Origin: an uncultured Eubacteriales bacterium
GTDB taxonomy: Bacteria; Bacillota; Clostridia; Oscillospirales; Acutalibacteraceae
Assembly (NCBI GenBank): GCA_934463035.1
Contig: CAKSIG010000001.1
Coordinates: forward strand, 248,001-312,000
Direction of reading: 5' to 3'
Length of the DNA: 64,000 nucleotides
The stretch's first letter is position 1. Each line of letters begins with the position of its first letter. Below the pieces are notes generated by a model. It was not told the origin of the DNA. It was given only the letters and a program-made list of their open reading frames with translations, and did no database searches. Shown here in pieces: positions 6,314-15,700 of the stretch. Made by a program: the position numbers and the translations under genes.

Positions 6314-7675
6314 TTGGATGAGAAGATTACAGAGCTTATAGAGAACAAAAGGTACGGCAAGCTGCGAGAACTTTTATCCGAGATGAACCCTGCCGATGTT
6401 GCGATGATATTTGAGGAGGTTCCCGAAAAGGAACTGCCCGTTATTTTCCGCATACTCCCGAAAGAGCTTGCGGCGGAAGTTTTCGTTGAAATGGACACCG
6501 ATATGCAGCAGCTCCTTATCGAGGCTTTCAGCGATACCGAGCTTAAAGAGGTAATGGACGAGCTGTTTATGGACGATACGGTTGACATTATCGACGAAAT
6601 GCCCGCAACCGTGGCAAAGCGTATTCTCCGTCAGGCGGGTCCTGCCAAGCGCAAGATGATAAACCAGCTTTTGGCTTATCCCGACGACAGCGCGGGCAGC
6701 ATTATGACCACCGAGTACGTAGACCTTAAAAAGGATATGACGGTGGAACAGGCGTTTGACCGCATACGCGCCATCGGCGTTGATACCGAGACGATATACA
6801 CCTGCTATGTGACGGACAGGAGCCGACACCTGCTCGGCATTGTTACGGTAAAGCACCTTTTGCTTAACCCCAAGGACTGCCGCGTGAGCGAGATTATGGA
6901 AGAAAACATAATCTATGCCAACACGCTTGACGATAAAGAGGAAGTCGCGGGTCAGTTTGAGAAGTACGATATGCTGGCTCTGCCCGTGGTGGACAAGGAA
7001 AACCGCCTTGTCGGAATTATCACGGTTGACGACGCTATCGACGTCATTCAGGACGAGGCTACGGAAGACATTGAGAAGATGGCGGCTATTTTGCCGTCCG
7101 ACAGAACGTATTTTAAAACAAGCGTTTTCAGCACCTTCAAAGCGCGTATACCGTGGCTTTTGCTTTTGATGATTTCGGCAACCTTTACGGGAACCATCAT
7201 TTCAAACTACGAAAAGAAACTGACTATATTCCCCGCGCTTATCGCGTTTATCCCTATGCTTATGGATACGGGCGGTAATTCGGGAAGCCAGTCTTCGGTT
7301 ACCATTATACGCGGTATTTCGCTCGGCGATATTGAGTTCGGCGACATTTTCCGCGTTTTGTGGAAGGAATTCCGCGTTGCGCTGTGTTGCAGTACGGTGC
7401 TTGCGGCGGTAAACTTCTTAAAGCTGTGGCTTGTTGACTATCTTATTTTCGACAACTTTGACCCCAAAAAGCAGATACCCGAAATACTTATAGTATGTGC
7501 GACCCTGCTTATAACGGTTATAGTGGCGAAAATTGTCGGCTGTACTTTGCCTATGCTTGCGAAAAAGATAGGCTTTGACCCCGCGGTAATGGCAAGTCCG
7601 TTTATAACGACGATTGTTGACGCGGTGTCGCTTGTAATATACTTCAACATAGCCTCTGTAATACTCGGGGTTTAA
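6314..7675 (+). CDS. mgtE: MgtE-family magnesium transporter
   Basis: The protein has about 453 aa from TTG 6314, which follows AGGGGG. It has an N-terminal MgtE_N superhelical domain (residues 10-125, with repeated PEKELP/ADVAMIFEEV units), two CBS domains (about 130-255, including YVTDRSRHLLGIVTV and LPVVDKENRLVGIITVDD), a connecting helix, and a five-helix membrane domain (280-453) with PMLMDTGGNSGSQSS, the pore signature. It carries Mg2+ across the cytoplasmic membrane, gated by Mg2+ binding to the cytosolic domains. The only regulatory signals seen are the promoter and hairpin just upstream. Confidence 0.95.
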   Translation: MDEKITELIENKRYGKLRELLSEMNPADVAMIFEEVPEKELPVIFRILPKELAAEVFVEMDTDMQQLLIEAFSDTELKEVMDELFMDDTVDIIDEMPATVAKRILRQAGPAKRKMINQLLAYPDDSAGSIMTTEYVDLKKDMTVEQAFDRIRAIGVDTETIYTCYVTDRSRHLLGIVTVKHLLLNPKDCRVSEIMEENIIYANTLDDKEEVAGQFEKYDMLALPVVDKENRLVGIITVDDAIDVIQDEATEDIEKMAAILPSDRTYFKTSVFSTFKARIPWLLLLMISATFTGTIISNYEKKLTIFPALIAFIPMLMDTGGNSGSQSSVTIIRGISLGDIEFGDIFRVLWKEFRVALCCSTVLAAVNFLKLWLVDYLIFDNFDPKKQIPEILIVCATLLITVIVAKIVGCTLPMLAKKIGFDPAVMASPFITTIVDAVSLVIYFNIASVILGV

Positions 7676-7699
7676 AAAATAATTTGCGGAGATGACAGG

Positions 7700-9184
7700 A
7701 TGTTAAAAAAGGGATTTGACAATGACAAATATATCAGCCTGCAAACACAGAATATCCGTGACAGGATTTCTATGTTCGGGGACAAGCTCTATTTAGAGTT
7801 CGGCGGCAAGCTGTTTGACGATTATCACGCCGCCCGTGTGCTTCCCGGGTTTGAGCCCGACGCAAAGGTCAAAATGCTCTTAAAGCTCAAAGACGAGGCT
7901 GAAATAGTCATTGTTATAAATGCCGACGCGATTGAGAAGAACAAGCGCCGCGGCGATCTGGGAATAACCTACGACCTTGACACGTTAAGGCTTATAGACG
8001 CGTTTAGGGGAATCGGACTTTATGTGGGGAGCGTGGTTATTACACGCTACACGGGTCAGCCGATGGCAGAGGCGTTTGAAAAGCGTCTTAAAACCCTTGG
8101 AATTAAGGTCTACCGCCATTATCCGATAAAGGACTATCCCTCAAACATTCCGCTTATAGTAAGCGAGGAGGGCTTCGGCAAAAACGACTACATAGAAACA
8201 ACAAGACGGCTTGTTGTGGTGACCGCGCCGGGTCCTGGGAGCGGAAAAATGGCGACCTGTTTATCCCAGCTTTATCACGAGCATAAAAGAGGGCGCAAAT
8301 GCGGATACGCCAAGTTTGAGACCTTCCCGATATGGAGCATACCGCTCAAACACCCCGTAAATGTCGCTTACGAGGCGGCTACCGCCGACCTTAACGACGT
8401 TAATATGATAGACCCGTTCCATTTGGAGGCATACGGCAAAACCGCTGTCAACTACAACAGGGATATTGAAATTTTCCCCGTTCTCAACTCAATGATGGAG
8501 CGCATTTTGGGCGAATCGCCCTATAAAAGTCCTACCGATATGGGCGTAAATATGGCTGGATTCGGGATTGTTGACGACGAAGCCGTCTGTGCCGCCGCAA
8601 AGCAGGAAATCATACGCCGTTACTACGCCGCGTTGGTAAGCGTCCGTCAGGGAATGAGCGAAACGAACGAGGCGGCGAAAATAGAGCTTCTTATGAATCA
8701 GGTCGGGGTCACAACCGAGGACCGTCCCGTAGTTGCCGCCGCAAACAAAAAAGCGGCTGAAACGGGCGCGCCCGCAACCGCCATTCAACTGCCCGACGGC
8801 AGAATTATCACGGGAAAGACCTCCTCCCTGCTCGGCGCCGCGTCTTCAATGCTGCTTAACAGCCTTAAAGAGCTTGCGGGAATTCCCGACGATATAAAGC
8901 TCATATCCCCTAACATAATCGAGCCGATACAGCGGCTCAAAACCGAAATAATGGGCAACAACAACCCCCGTCTTCATACCGACGAGGTGCTGACCGCTCT
9001 GTCTATCTGCGCCGCCACCAACGACACCGCAAAAAAGGCGCTCGGTCAGGCGCACCGTCTCAGGGGACTTGAAGCACATTCAAGCGTTATTCTGTCGCGT
9101 GTTGATGAACAGGTCTTCCGCAAACTCGGTGTGAATATTACCTTTGAACCGCAGTATCAGACCAAAAAGCTATACCATAATTAG
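7700..9184 (+). CDS. DUF1846 family protein
   Basis: A 494-aa soluble protein starting MLKKGFDNDKYISLQTQNIR. It has a PGPGSGKMATCLSQLYHE segment resembling a P-loop (residues about 178-195), GYAKFETFPIWSIPLKHPVN, and a C-terminal HSSVILSRVDEQVFRKLGVN region. Length and motifs match the conserved DUF1846 family of Firmicutes. Its biochemical role is not established to my knowledge; structural work has suggested a nucleotide-utilising fold. It lies 24 nt after mgtE with a ribosome binding site (GGAGATGACAGG) and may be co-transcribed. Its stop codon TAG is the first unit of a tandem heptamer array. Confidence 0.88.
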   Translation: MLKKGFDNDKYISLQTQNIRDRISMFGDKLYLEFGGKLFDDYHAARVLPGFEPDAKVKMLLKLKDEAEIVIVINADAIEKNKRRGDLGITYDLDTLRLIDAFRGIGLYVGSVVITRYTGQPMAEAFEKRLKTLGIKVYRHYPIKDYPSNIPLIVSEEGFGKNDYIETTRRLVVVTAPGPGSGKMATCLSQLYHEHKRGRKCGYAKFETFPIWSIPLKHPVNVAYEAATADLNDVNMIDPFHLEAYGKTAVNYNRDIEIFPVLNSMMERILGESPYKSPTDMGVNMAGFGIVDDEAVCAAAKQEIIRRYYAALVSVRQGMSETNEAAKIELLMNQVGVTTEDRPVVAAANKKAAETGAPATAIQLPDGRIITGKTSSLLGAASSMLLNSLKELAGIPDDIKLISPNIIEPIQRLKTEIMGNNNPRLHTDEVLTALSICAATNDTAKKALGQAHRLRGLEAHSSVILSRVDEQVFRKLGVNITFEPQYQTKKLYHN

Positions 9185-9380
9185 ACGTTAGAAGTTAGAT
9201 ATTAGACATTAGATGAATGTGTGCTTCGCGCGGAATATAAAAACAATTAGAGTTTAGCGGAAATAAAATTGAAAATGCTGTTGGCGCCCTCAATTTAGAA
9301 ATTAGATTTTAGACGTTAGATGTTAGAAGGCTCACCTCTATTAAAAGAGGTGAGCCTATTTATTCCGCTAAACTCTAATT
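9181..9380 (+). repeat. Heptamer-array repeat cassette, copy 1
   Basis: Five tandem TTAGAnn heptamers (9181-9215) start at the stop codon of the DUF1846 gene. A linker follows with GCGCGGAATATAAAAAC, then five more TTAGAnn heptamers (9295-9329), leading into the hairpin AGGCTCACCTCT/AGAGGTGAGCCT (9328-9357). An outer inverted repeat, AATTAGAGTTTAGCGGA (9245-9261) with its complement at 9364-9380, encloses the second array. No ORF is evident. The hairpin probably terminates transcription. Related cassettes lie at 42899 and 43478. Confidence 0.8.
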
Positions 9381-9406
9381 TATTTCATAATGTTTTTATG
9401 CATTAA

Positions 9407-9434
9407 AAAATCCGCTCCGAGGGGAGCGGATTTT
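9407..9434 (-). terminator. Terminator of the 968-aa/48-aa operon
   Basis: AATCCGCTCC (9409-9418), a GAGG loop and GGAGCGGATT (9423-9432). On the minus strand the stem is followed by a T-run, which ends transcription downstream of the 48-aa gene. Confidence 0.8.
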
Positions 9435-9466
9435 CTTGTTAACGTTTATTTTCCTTACGGAAGACC

Positions 9467-9613
9467 TTACCAATCGTTGCCTTCGTCAGGATTGTAAATA
9501 CCGTTAAGAACGTCATCACCGTTGGTTGCAATACTTGTTGTGGTTGTTGCAAGCGTTTCGGTCTGGCTGTATTCGGTGTAATCAAAAATCGGAGATCTAT
9601 ATATTTTTTTCAT
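9467..9613 (-). CDS. 48-aa peptide of unknown function
   Basis: A short ORF, not an overlap shadow, encodes 48 residues starting MKKIYRSPIFDYTEYSQTET, with a Thr-rich middle (LATTTTSIATN) and an acidic end (YNPDEGNDW). It has a strong AGGAGG ribosome binding site 9 nt from the ATG, lies 14 nt downstream of the 968-aa gene and is followed by a terminator. It has no signal peptide and no membrane helix. Small MKK(x)Y-type proteins of this form are frequent in Clostridia next to secreted-protein genes. Whether it is a processed peptide is unknown. Confidence 0.7.
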   Translation of the reverse strand: MKKIYRSPIFDYTEYSQTETLATTTTSIATNGDDVLNGIYNPDEGNDW

Positions 9614-9627
9614 ATTGCTAAACCTCC

Positions 9628-12534
9628 TTAAAATGCACTGCGGTATGCACAGAGGAATTTAAATACCTCTGTCCTGTCAAGACCGCTGATGTTGGTGTTT
9701 ATACCGTCAAGCATAACGGTGTTTTCTGACAGCTTTTTGCCCTCGTAGGTTGTGTCGTCGCCGACCTTAGCGCCTACTGTGTCGCCCTTTGTATCCTTTT
9801 TGCTATACAAATCGGCGGCAATCGCCTTTAACATACTGTTCACGTTGCGTATGCAAACGCCGTTGTTGTCTATACCGTCTATTGACGTCGGTTTTGCTTT
9901 GCCGTTGTCGGCGTTCACGCTGTATACGGGAACTATCGCGCCGTTTACGGTGTATTCAACGAACACGCGGGCAACTATTTTGGTTTTCCATGCGTCTGTG
10001 TTTGTAACGCTTATTCCGTTAAGCGCAAGCAGAATCTGATCGGCTACGGTGTCGCCCTCATTGTACGTTACCGCATTTACGGTGCTTCCCTGAGTGGTAT
10101 CGCCGAGCTTTAATTCCTTAACGCCCGCTTCAAACATATTCTGATAGCCTGCAACAAGAATACCGAAACGGCTTACATAACCATCTTTTATAGCATTGGC
10201 TTTTTTAGGAGCCACTCCGTAGAAACCGATATTCATTGTGCCGTCGGCACGGAGCGTAGCGCCGTTTGTTTCAGGACGTAAGCCTGCCTTTGTAACGGCA
10301 GTTTCAACAGCAGCGTCAACATTTTCAAGCGCCTTTTCGGAATCCGAAAGTGCGTTGTAGGCGGCGTACATAGCAAGCGTTGCGTCCGCGTCGGGCGTCT
10401 CGCTGTTAAGAACGTTGGCATACTTGTCGGCAAAGCTGTCTTCGCTTTCTGTGCTGAAATAGAGAAGATTATCTATTGAAGTATCGTTTACAAGCTGAAT
10501 GTAAGGAAGCGGAGCTGTTTCATTAGCGTATTTATAGAATATACCCTCACTTAAATTCTGTGTGAAGTTAAGTATTTTTAAATCGGTGCCTTCGTCATAC
10601 TCGTTGTTGCCATTTGCATCAATAAAGCACAAATAGCTTGTCGGCGTAACGCGGACTGCGGGAATATCTGAGGCGGTAGTAACACCGCTGTCAAAGGTCA
10701 TCTTAAATACTATTCGGTCTCCGCCTTTTATTTTGTAAGTAGACGTAGTTCCCGAAACAAGTTCAAGATTATCGGCATTTTTAAGAACTGAGTCATTATA
10801 AGTCCAGAAGTTGTTTCCTATTGCGCTTGAAACTTTTGTCACAAGGGTCGTTGCGGCACTTGCATTATCATTTTTAAGATAGTTACAAGCCGAATAGAAA
10901 TAAAGATTATCCGACGTATCGGGATATTTGGCTCTTGTAATTGAAGTAACGAAATAATCCCTGTTACTAGTGGTTGTAACACCCTCGGGAATAACTATAT
11001 CCTCAGGTATAAAGCCGAAACCTAAGCCCTGTACACGGTCATCATTATATTTGAACGCTATTGTCGCGCTTGTTAAACGTCTTGAATTGAATTTATCAAA
11101 GGCGACGTGCTTAGCCGTGCCGTTGGTATCGGCAGTAGTCATAACTGTATTCTTAAAGTAAGAATATACTTCGGGATAGTTCGTCTTATCCTCGTCAGTC
11201 ATACTGTATGTAACGGTGTTGCCGTTAATAAAGTAACCGTCAAGCAAATCGGCGATATGCTTATATGCGTCGGCGAACTGAGCCTTGTGGGTATCCTCAA
11301 CCGCGTTGTATTTAACAATAACGGCGTTTAAAACGTCTAATTTGCCCTCTGCCGCGGTTAGAGCCGCAACGTTTTCGGCATAATATGTTTTAAACTCGGT
11401 TGAAGCCGCGGTAGGAAGAAGCGGAACAGCGGCGGCGTATTTTTCAGCCGCAAGAGCGGCATAATCCTTGCCGTCATAGTTTGCGAGCAGAGCCTTTGCC
11501 CCGTCGGTTAATGCGTTGAATGCCGTATAAGCGTCAACAAATTCCTGAGCGTTTTCCTCGGTAACGTCGGTATCAAGCAATTCAGCATAATCAGCCACGA
11601 ATTTATCGGCAGCCGCTTTATTTGCGGCGGCTTCTTCTGCCGCTATTTCCTCTTCTGTTTTTGAATAGCTGAGAACTACATTCTTGATAACGTTTGTTTT
11701 GCTTGAATCATTACCTGCAACAAAAGCAAAGCAAGGCGTCATATCAGCCGTAAGATAATTTGAATACGAACCAAGTCCCAAGTCGTTCGACGCGGTTACA
11801 ACAGCGTTTGCGCCGTTGGTGCGGTCTTCTTCGCTTGCATATACGACAGTGCCTACATTAACCTTTGAAATTTTACCCGAAGAATAAGTGTAGGTGATTT
11901 TAATTCTGTAATAATACGTTGTGTTGGCAACCAAATCATCAGCAGCGCCTATGTTTGCCCAACCGTTTTTATTGCCTGTATATGCAGCATTTGAAACGGT
12001 ATAAAGGTTAGCCTGCATAGAAAGATCGGTACGGGCTTTCGCGTACTGTATAATCTTATAGCTTGCTGTGCTTGAATCATAAGCAAAGGCAAAGCCCTGA
12101 CCCGAAGCTGTACGGTTAATCTGAGCAGTGGTAGCGTCAATATCAATATAGTAAGAATTGAGCGTTCTGCCCGAAGCAACGCTGTCCTTCAACTGCACAA
12201 AATTGACCGAAGCGGGCGTTGCGTTTGCGGTGTTAGCTGCAACAGAGAATGGAACGGCAAGACCGCCGTCCGAAATATAGTCGGCTATTGAGGCTGTACC
12301 CGCCGCGGTGTAGTCAAAATCCGAAACGGTGCCGTCTTCCGCCATTGTTTTAAGTTCAAAAACGTCGGCGGCGGATTTTGTTTCGCCGTTTACGGTAGCG
12401 CTGTCCGCGCTGTCAAACGAATCGGCTATGTCGTATGTAGCGGACGCGGCGCCGACAAACAGACTTGCCGCAGGAACCGCGCTAAGCACGAGCAATACCG
12501 AAAGCGTAAGACTTAAAAATCTTTTAAATTTCAT
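9628..12534 (-). CDS. Large secreted protein with helical FIVAR-like segment (968 aa)
   Basis: The signal peptide (MKFKRFLSLTLSVLLVLSAV, ending near AASA at 31) is followed by a beta-rich domain of about 250 residues with a concanavalin-like pattern. An Ala/Glu-rich helical segment (about 295-380, EEIAAEEAAANKAAADKFVA) resembles FIVAR modules, and a second helical segment lies around 695-745. The C-terminal region from about 760 (GATLRADGTMNIGFYGVAPK) forms another beta domain. There is no dockerin, LPXTG or membrane anchor, so the protein is probably released or bound by another component. It shares its promoter architecture with the adjacent cohesin/dockerin operon. Function unknown. Confidence 0.8.
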   Translation of the reverse strand: MKFKRFLSLTLSVLLVLSAVPAASLFVGAASATYDIADSFDSADSATVNGETKSAADVFELKTMAEDGTVSDFDYTAAGTASIADYISDGGLAVPFSVAANTANATPASVNFVQLKDSVASGRTLNSYYIDIDATTAQINRTASGQGFAFAYDSSTASYKIIQYAKARTDLSMQANLYTVSNAAYTGNKNGWANIGAADDLVANTTYYYRIKITYTYSSGKISKVNVGTVVYASEEDRTNGANAVVTASNDLGLGSYSNYLTADMTPCFAFVAGNDSSKTNVIKNVVLSYSKTEEEIAAEEAAANKAAADKFVADYAELLDTDVTEENAQEFVDAYTAFNALTDGAKALLANYDGKDYAALAAEKYAAAVPLLPTAASTEFKTYYAENVAALTAAEGKLDVLNAVIVKYNAVEDTHKAQFADAYKHIADLLDGYFINGNTVTYSMTDEDKTNYPEVYSYFKNTVMTTADTNGTAKHVAFDKFNSRRLTSATIAFKYNDDRVQGLGFGFIPEDIVIPEGVTTTSNRDYFVTSITRAKYPDTSDNLYFYSACNYLKNDNASAATTLVTKVSSAIGNNFWTYNDSVLKNADNLELVSGTTSTYKIKGGDRIVFKMTFDSGVTTASDIPAVRVTPTSYLCFIDANGNNEYDEGTDLKILNFTQNLSEGIFYKYANETAPLPYIQLVNDTSIDNLLYFSTESEDSFADKYANVLNSETPDADATLAMYAAYNALSDSEKALENVDAAVETAVTKAGLRPETNGATLRADGTMNIGFYGVAPKKANAIKDGYVSRFGILVAGYQNMFEAGVKELKLGDTTQGSTVNAVTYNEGDTVADQILLALNGISVTNTDAWKTKIVARVFVEYTVNGAIVPVYSVNADNGKAKPTSIDGIDNNGVCIRNVNSMLKAIAADLYSKKDTKGDTVGAKVGDDTTYEGKKLSENTVMLDGINTNISGLDRTEVFKFLCAYRSAF

Positions 12535-12569
12535 AGTAATGCCATCTCCTTAAATAATTTTCCAATTGT

Positions 12570-12634
12570 ATTTTAATGTTTTTTTACCCCTTTTTAAATA
12601 GCAAATACTTTACCTTTTGGGCAAATAGTTTACA
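12570..12634 (-). promoter_or_regulatory. Direct-repeat activator site and promoter, copy A
   Basis: On the minus strand, TGTAAACTATTTGC (12621-12634) and GGTAAAGTATTTGC (12601-12614) are direct repeats 20 bp apart. The GGTAAAG core of the second repeat ends exactly 32 bp before a TAAAAT -10 box (12570-12575). No good -35 box is present, which suggests an activator. The same arrangement occurs at 25738-25802. Confidence 0.7.
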
Positions 12635-12726
12635 TTTTAGGTGAAAAATAGAGTTTTCGGAGTCCTTTTTCAGACCGTTTTGCATTTTTCACGCAATGAC
12701 AGCCGTTTATAATTGAAATAGGTTGT

Positions 12727-12759
12727 GCAGGGATAAATTTTTATTAAATTTACCCCTGC
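12727..12759 (-). terminator. Hairpin at the end of the cohesin/dockerin operon
   Basis: GCAGGGATAAATTT (12727-12740) pairs with AAATTTACCCCTGC (12746-12759) with one G-U pair. It lies about 30 nt past the stop codon of the 1889-aa gene. No long U-tract follows, so termination efficiency is uncertain. Confidence 0.5.
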
Positions 12760-12788
12760 CAATTTTCAATTTTCAATTTTTAATTGAA

Positions 12789-15700
12789 TTAATAGTGTCC
12801 CGGGAAGTAAGGTATATCCGACGAAGTTTCCGACGACGACGGATTTGGATCGGGATCGGGATCGGGGTCGGGTTTTGGATCGGGATCTGGTTTAGGATCC
12901 GGATCGGGAGCTGTCGACGACGTGTCCGACGAGGTATCGGGTTCCTCAACATACTTTTCAAACGGGGTGCCGTCAATGATATATCTCTTGATTTGGTTTA
13001 TATCTTTAAGATTTATCTTACCGTCCTCGTTTACGTCCATACGCTTTATCTGCTCGTCGGTCGCGGTTATCATTCCGTGATAGTAATAACGTACAAAGGA
13101 CGCGTCTTTAAGGCTTATTTTACCGTCTCCGTTGGCATCGCCGAGCAGGAGAACCGCGCTGCCGTCGGAATTGAGCCAAACGATAGCCCTCGGCGAATGT
13201 TGGGTATTATAAGTATAAACCTTATTAAGAGCGTTATTGAGGAAATCGCTTGTAAACATCTGCTCCTTGACCTCGAAATCGTTTGCCCTTATGATACAGC
13301 CGTTTATGCCGTCGTTAATGCCGCGGATAGCGTTTTGCGCACCCGAGATTGAGTTTTTCTCGATTACAAGATCCCACAGGCAGTTGGAAATTGATGCCTG
13401 TGACACATTGATGCGGTAGCCGCCCATATTACAGTTCTTTACGGTTATGCCGACCATACCGAAAGCGCACGGAGCGGTCTGAGCGTATATACGTATAGCG
13501 CCGTTACCCGTCTGATAGCTTCCCGAGGTTCCGCCGTGACCCTCGCCGTGGACATAGGACTGCGGATTGGTCATTACGAAGTCCTTAAACGTGACGTACC
13601 AAATAATTGACGCGCGGTTTGTAAGCGCGGGACCTGCGCAGCGGTCGAACGAATAATTATCGAACACCCAGTTTACGCCTGCACCGTAGATAGCGCCTGC
13701 ATTGCCCTCTTCCAGCTTATTATTCACAAGAATGGTATTATCACGGTCGTTTATTATATAGCAGTTGGAGTTGCGGTTGGGATTAACGGCAAACTCGGTA
13801 TCAACGGTGAACCAATAGTATTTCACCACGCGTCCGACGCCCGTGCCGTCGGTTGACGGAATGGGGTTGCCCGTTTCGGGGTCGGTTAGCATTTTGCCGT
13901 TTATATCCGCCTTATAGAGCTTGCGTTTTGGTGTGCCGTCGGCGTTTCTTACTATCTTGCCTGTGGTAATATCAAACTCGTACTCATAAGAGGTATAGCT
14001 TGTGTTTGAGGTTATCTCGCGCATTTGACCCATACCCTGACCTGCCGTTACAAGCAGTTTAAGATCCTGCCAGCTGTTGTCGCCGGGGGTATTGCCGACA
14101 AAGGCGAAAGCCTTGGCGTTTGTGGTGTGCGAGCCTGTGTAATATTCCATAAGCTCGGGGTCGTCGCCTATAAAGCGGATTTTAACGTCAGTCGCCCTTG
14201 CGCCGCCGTCAGTCGTGAACAGCTCGCGGTTATTAGTGGTGGTTGAGTGCAGATAGCTGTCGGCAAAATAGCCGTGTCCGCTTTCAACCGAGGTGGCGCC
14301 CGTAGCTTCAAGATTGGTTACAAACGCGTTATGACCGTGATAGGTGTTCCACATATTGACCTTATAGCCGTCAACATACAGATAATCGCCGCTCACCGAG
14401 AAGTTGCCCTGACCGCCGTCTCGCATAACGTCGACGTCAACCATACGGACGTTGGTGCTGTTTGAACCTACCGTATTGTACGAGCTGTTTTCATCGTTAA
14501 GTATTCCGAGCAGCTCGGCCACGGTATATTTGCCTGTATCACTGTATCCGCCGCCGCCTGCCGTTACCTTGCCCTCACGCCAGAGAGAACGGAACCTGAC
14601 GTCGTTAAAGTAGATATTATCATTTTCCTGACTGCCGTACGCTGCGCCTGCAAGCCGGTCGGTCGCCGCGTTGGATTTATTTGTTACCACAAACTTATTA
14701 ACGCGCGTTGCGGCGAAATGTATACCCTCTATCGCAAAGTTGCCGATGAAGGACAGAAGGTCCTCCGCCTCGCCGTACTGCCACTTATATGCGGTGTAAA
14801 GAATTGTGGTATAACCGCTTCCCTGACCTTTAAGCACGGTGTTAAGCGGTATCGGGAGCGTGGTTTCAACGCGGTATACGCCCTCGCCGAACTCAACTAT
14901 GCCGCCGCCGTTTTTATAGGCGTCGTTAAGGGCGTTTATGACCGCCGCGGTGCAGTTGGTTTCCGCGTCGCCGACAGCGCCGTAGTCTTCAACCTTGAAT
15001 ACTCGCTTTGACCACTTATCGCGCGGAGAGTCACCAACGACAAGCTCATAAGGAGCCGACCACGAAAGATTATCGCCGTAGCCGCTGTGGACAAAGACTT
15101 CATAAGTACCCTTTGTAAGGCTTCCGAGCGACGTCTTGATATAATACATATCATTTTGTTTAAGCTCGGTTATATTAAGCCGTGTAAGCGCGCCGTTTGA
15201 AACGTTCTTCGCGATAACCGAAACGTCTGCCGCGTTTCCTGTCGGGCAGAGGTTATAGCCGACTATTTCAAGCTCGCTTCCGACGGTGGAAATACCACCC
15301 TCGTCACCCGTTACAAAGGAGATAAGCGGAACGTTTACAAGCAGGGTCTTTGAAGAACCCGATTTTGTGACGATATTAACGGCGTAAACGCCGCTGCCCG
15401 TCTTACCGTCCGCCGAGGAAAGCCCCTCGGGGATAACCGCCTTTATACTCGTCTTTGTGCGCTGAACTATATTAAGCTCCGTCGCACGCGAGTAATCAAA
15501 GCTGTAATCCGAACCGACGCTCACAACGGGCTTACCCACCTGCGTTGTTTCAAAATTGCCTGCCTTAACATAGGCGGGGTTTACGTTCTGTTCGTCGTTC
15601 ACGCGGTATATATACAGCTTATCGGCTATATTTCCGAGCGATTCGCCTGTTAAGAGGAGAGTTTCGTCCTCCTTCATAAAGCTGTTGCCCGTGTAATAGA

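Noticed and set aside
6253..6314. M-box magnesium riboswitch before mgtE
   Set aside because: Only about 70 nt separate the transcription start from the start codon, too short for the M-box fold.
9181..9330. CRISPR array
   Set aside because: Units are 7 bp with no unique spacers, so they are tandem heptamers, not repeat-spacer units.
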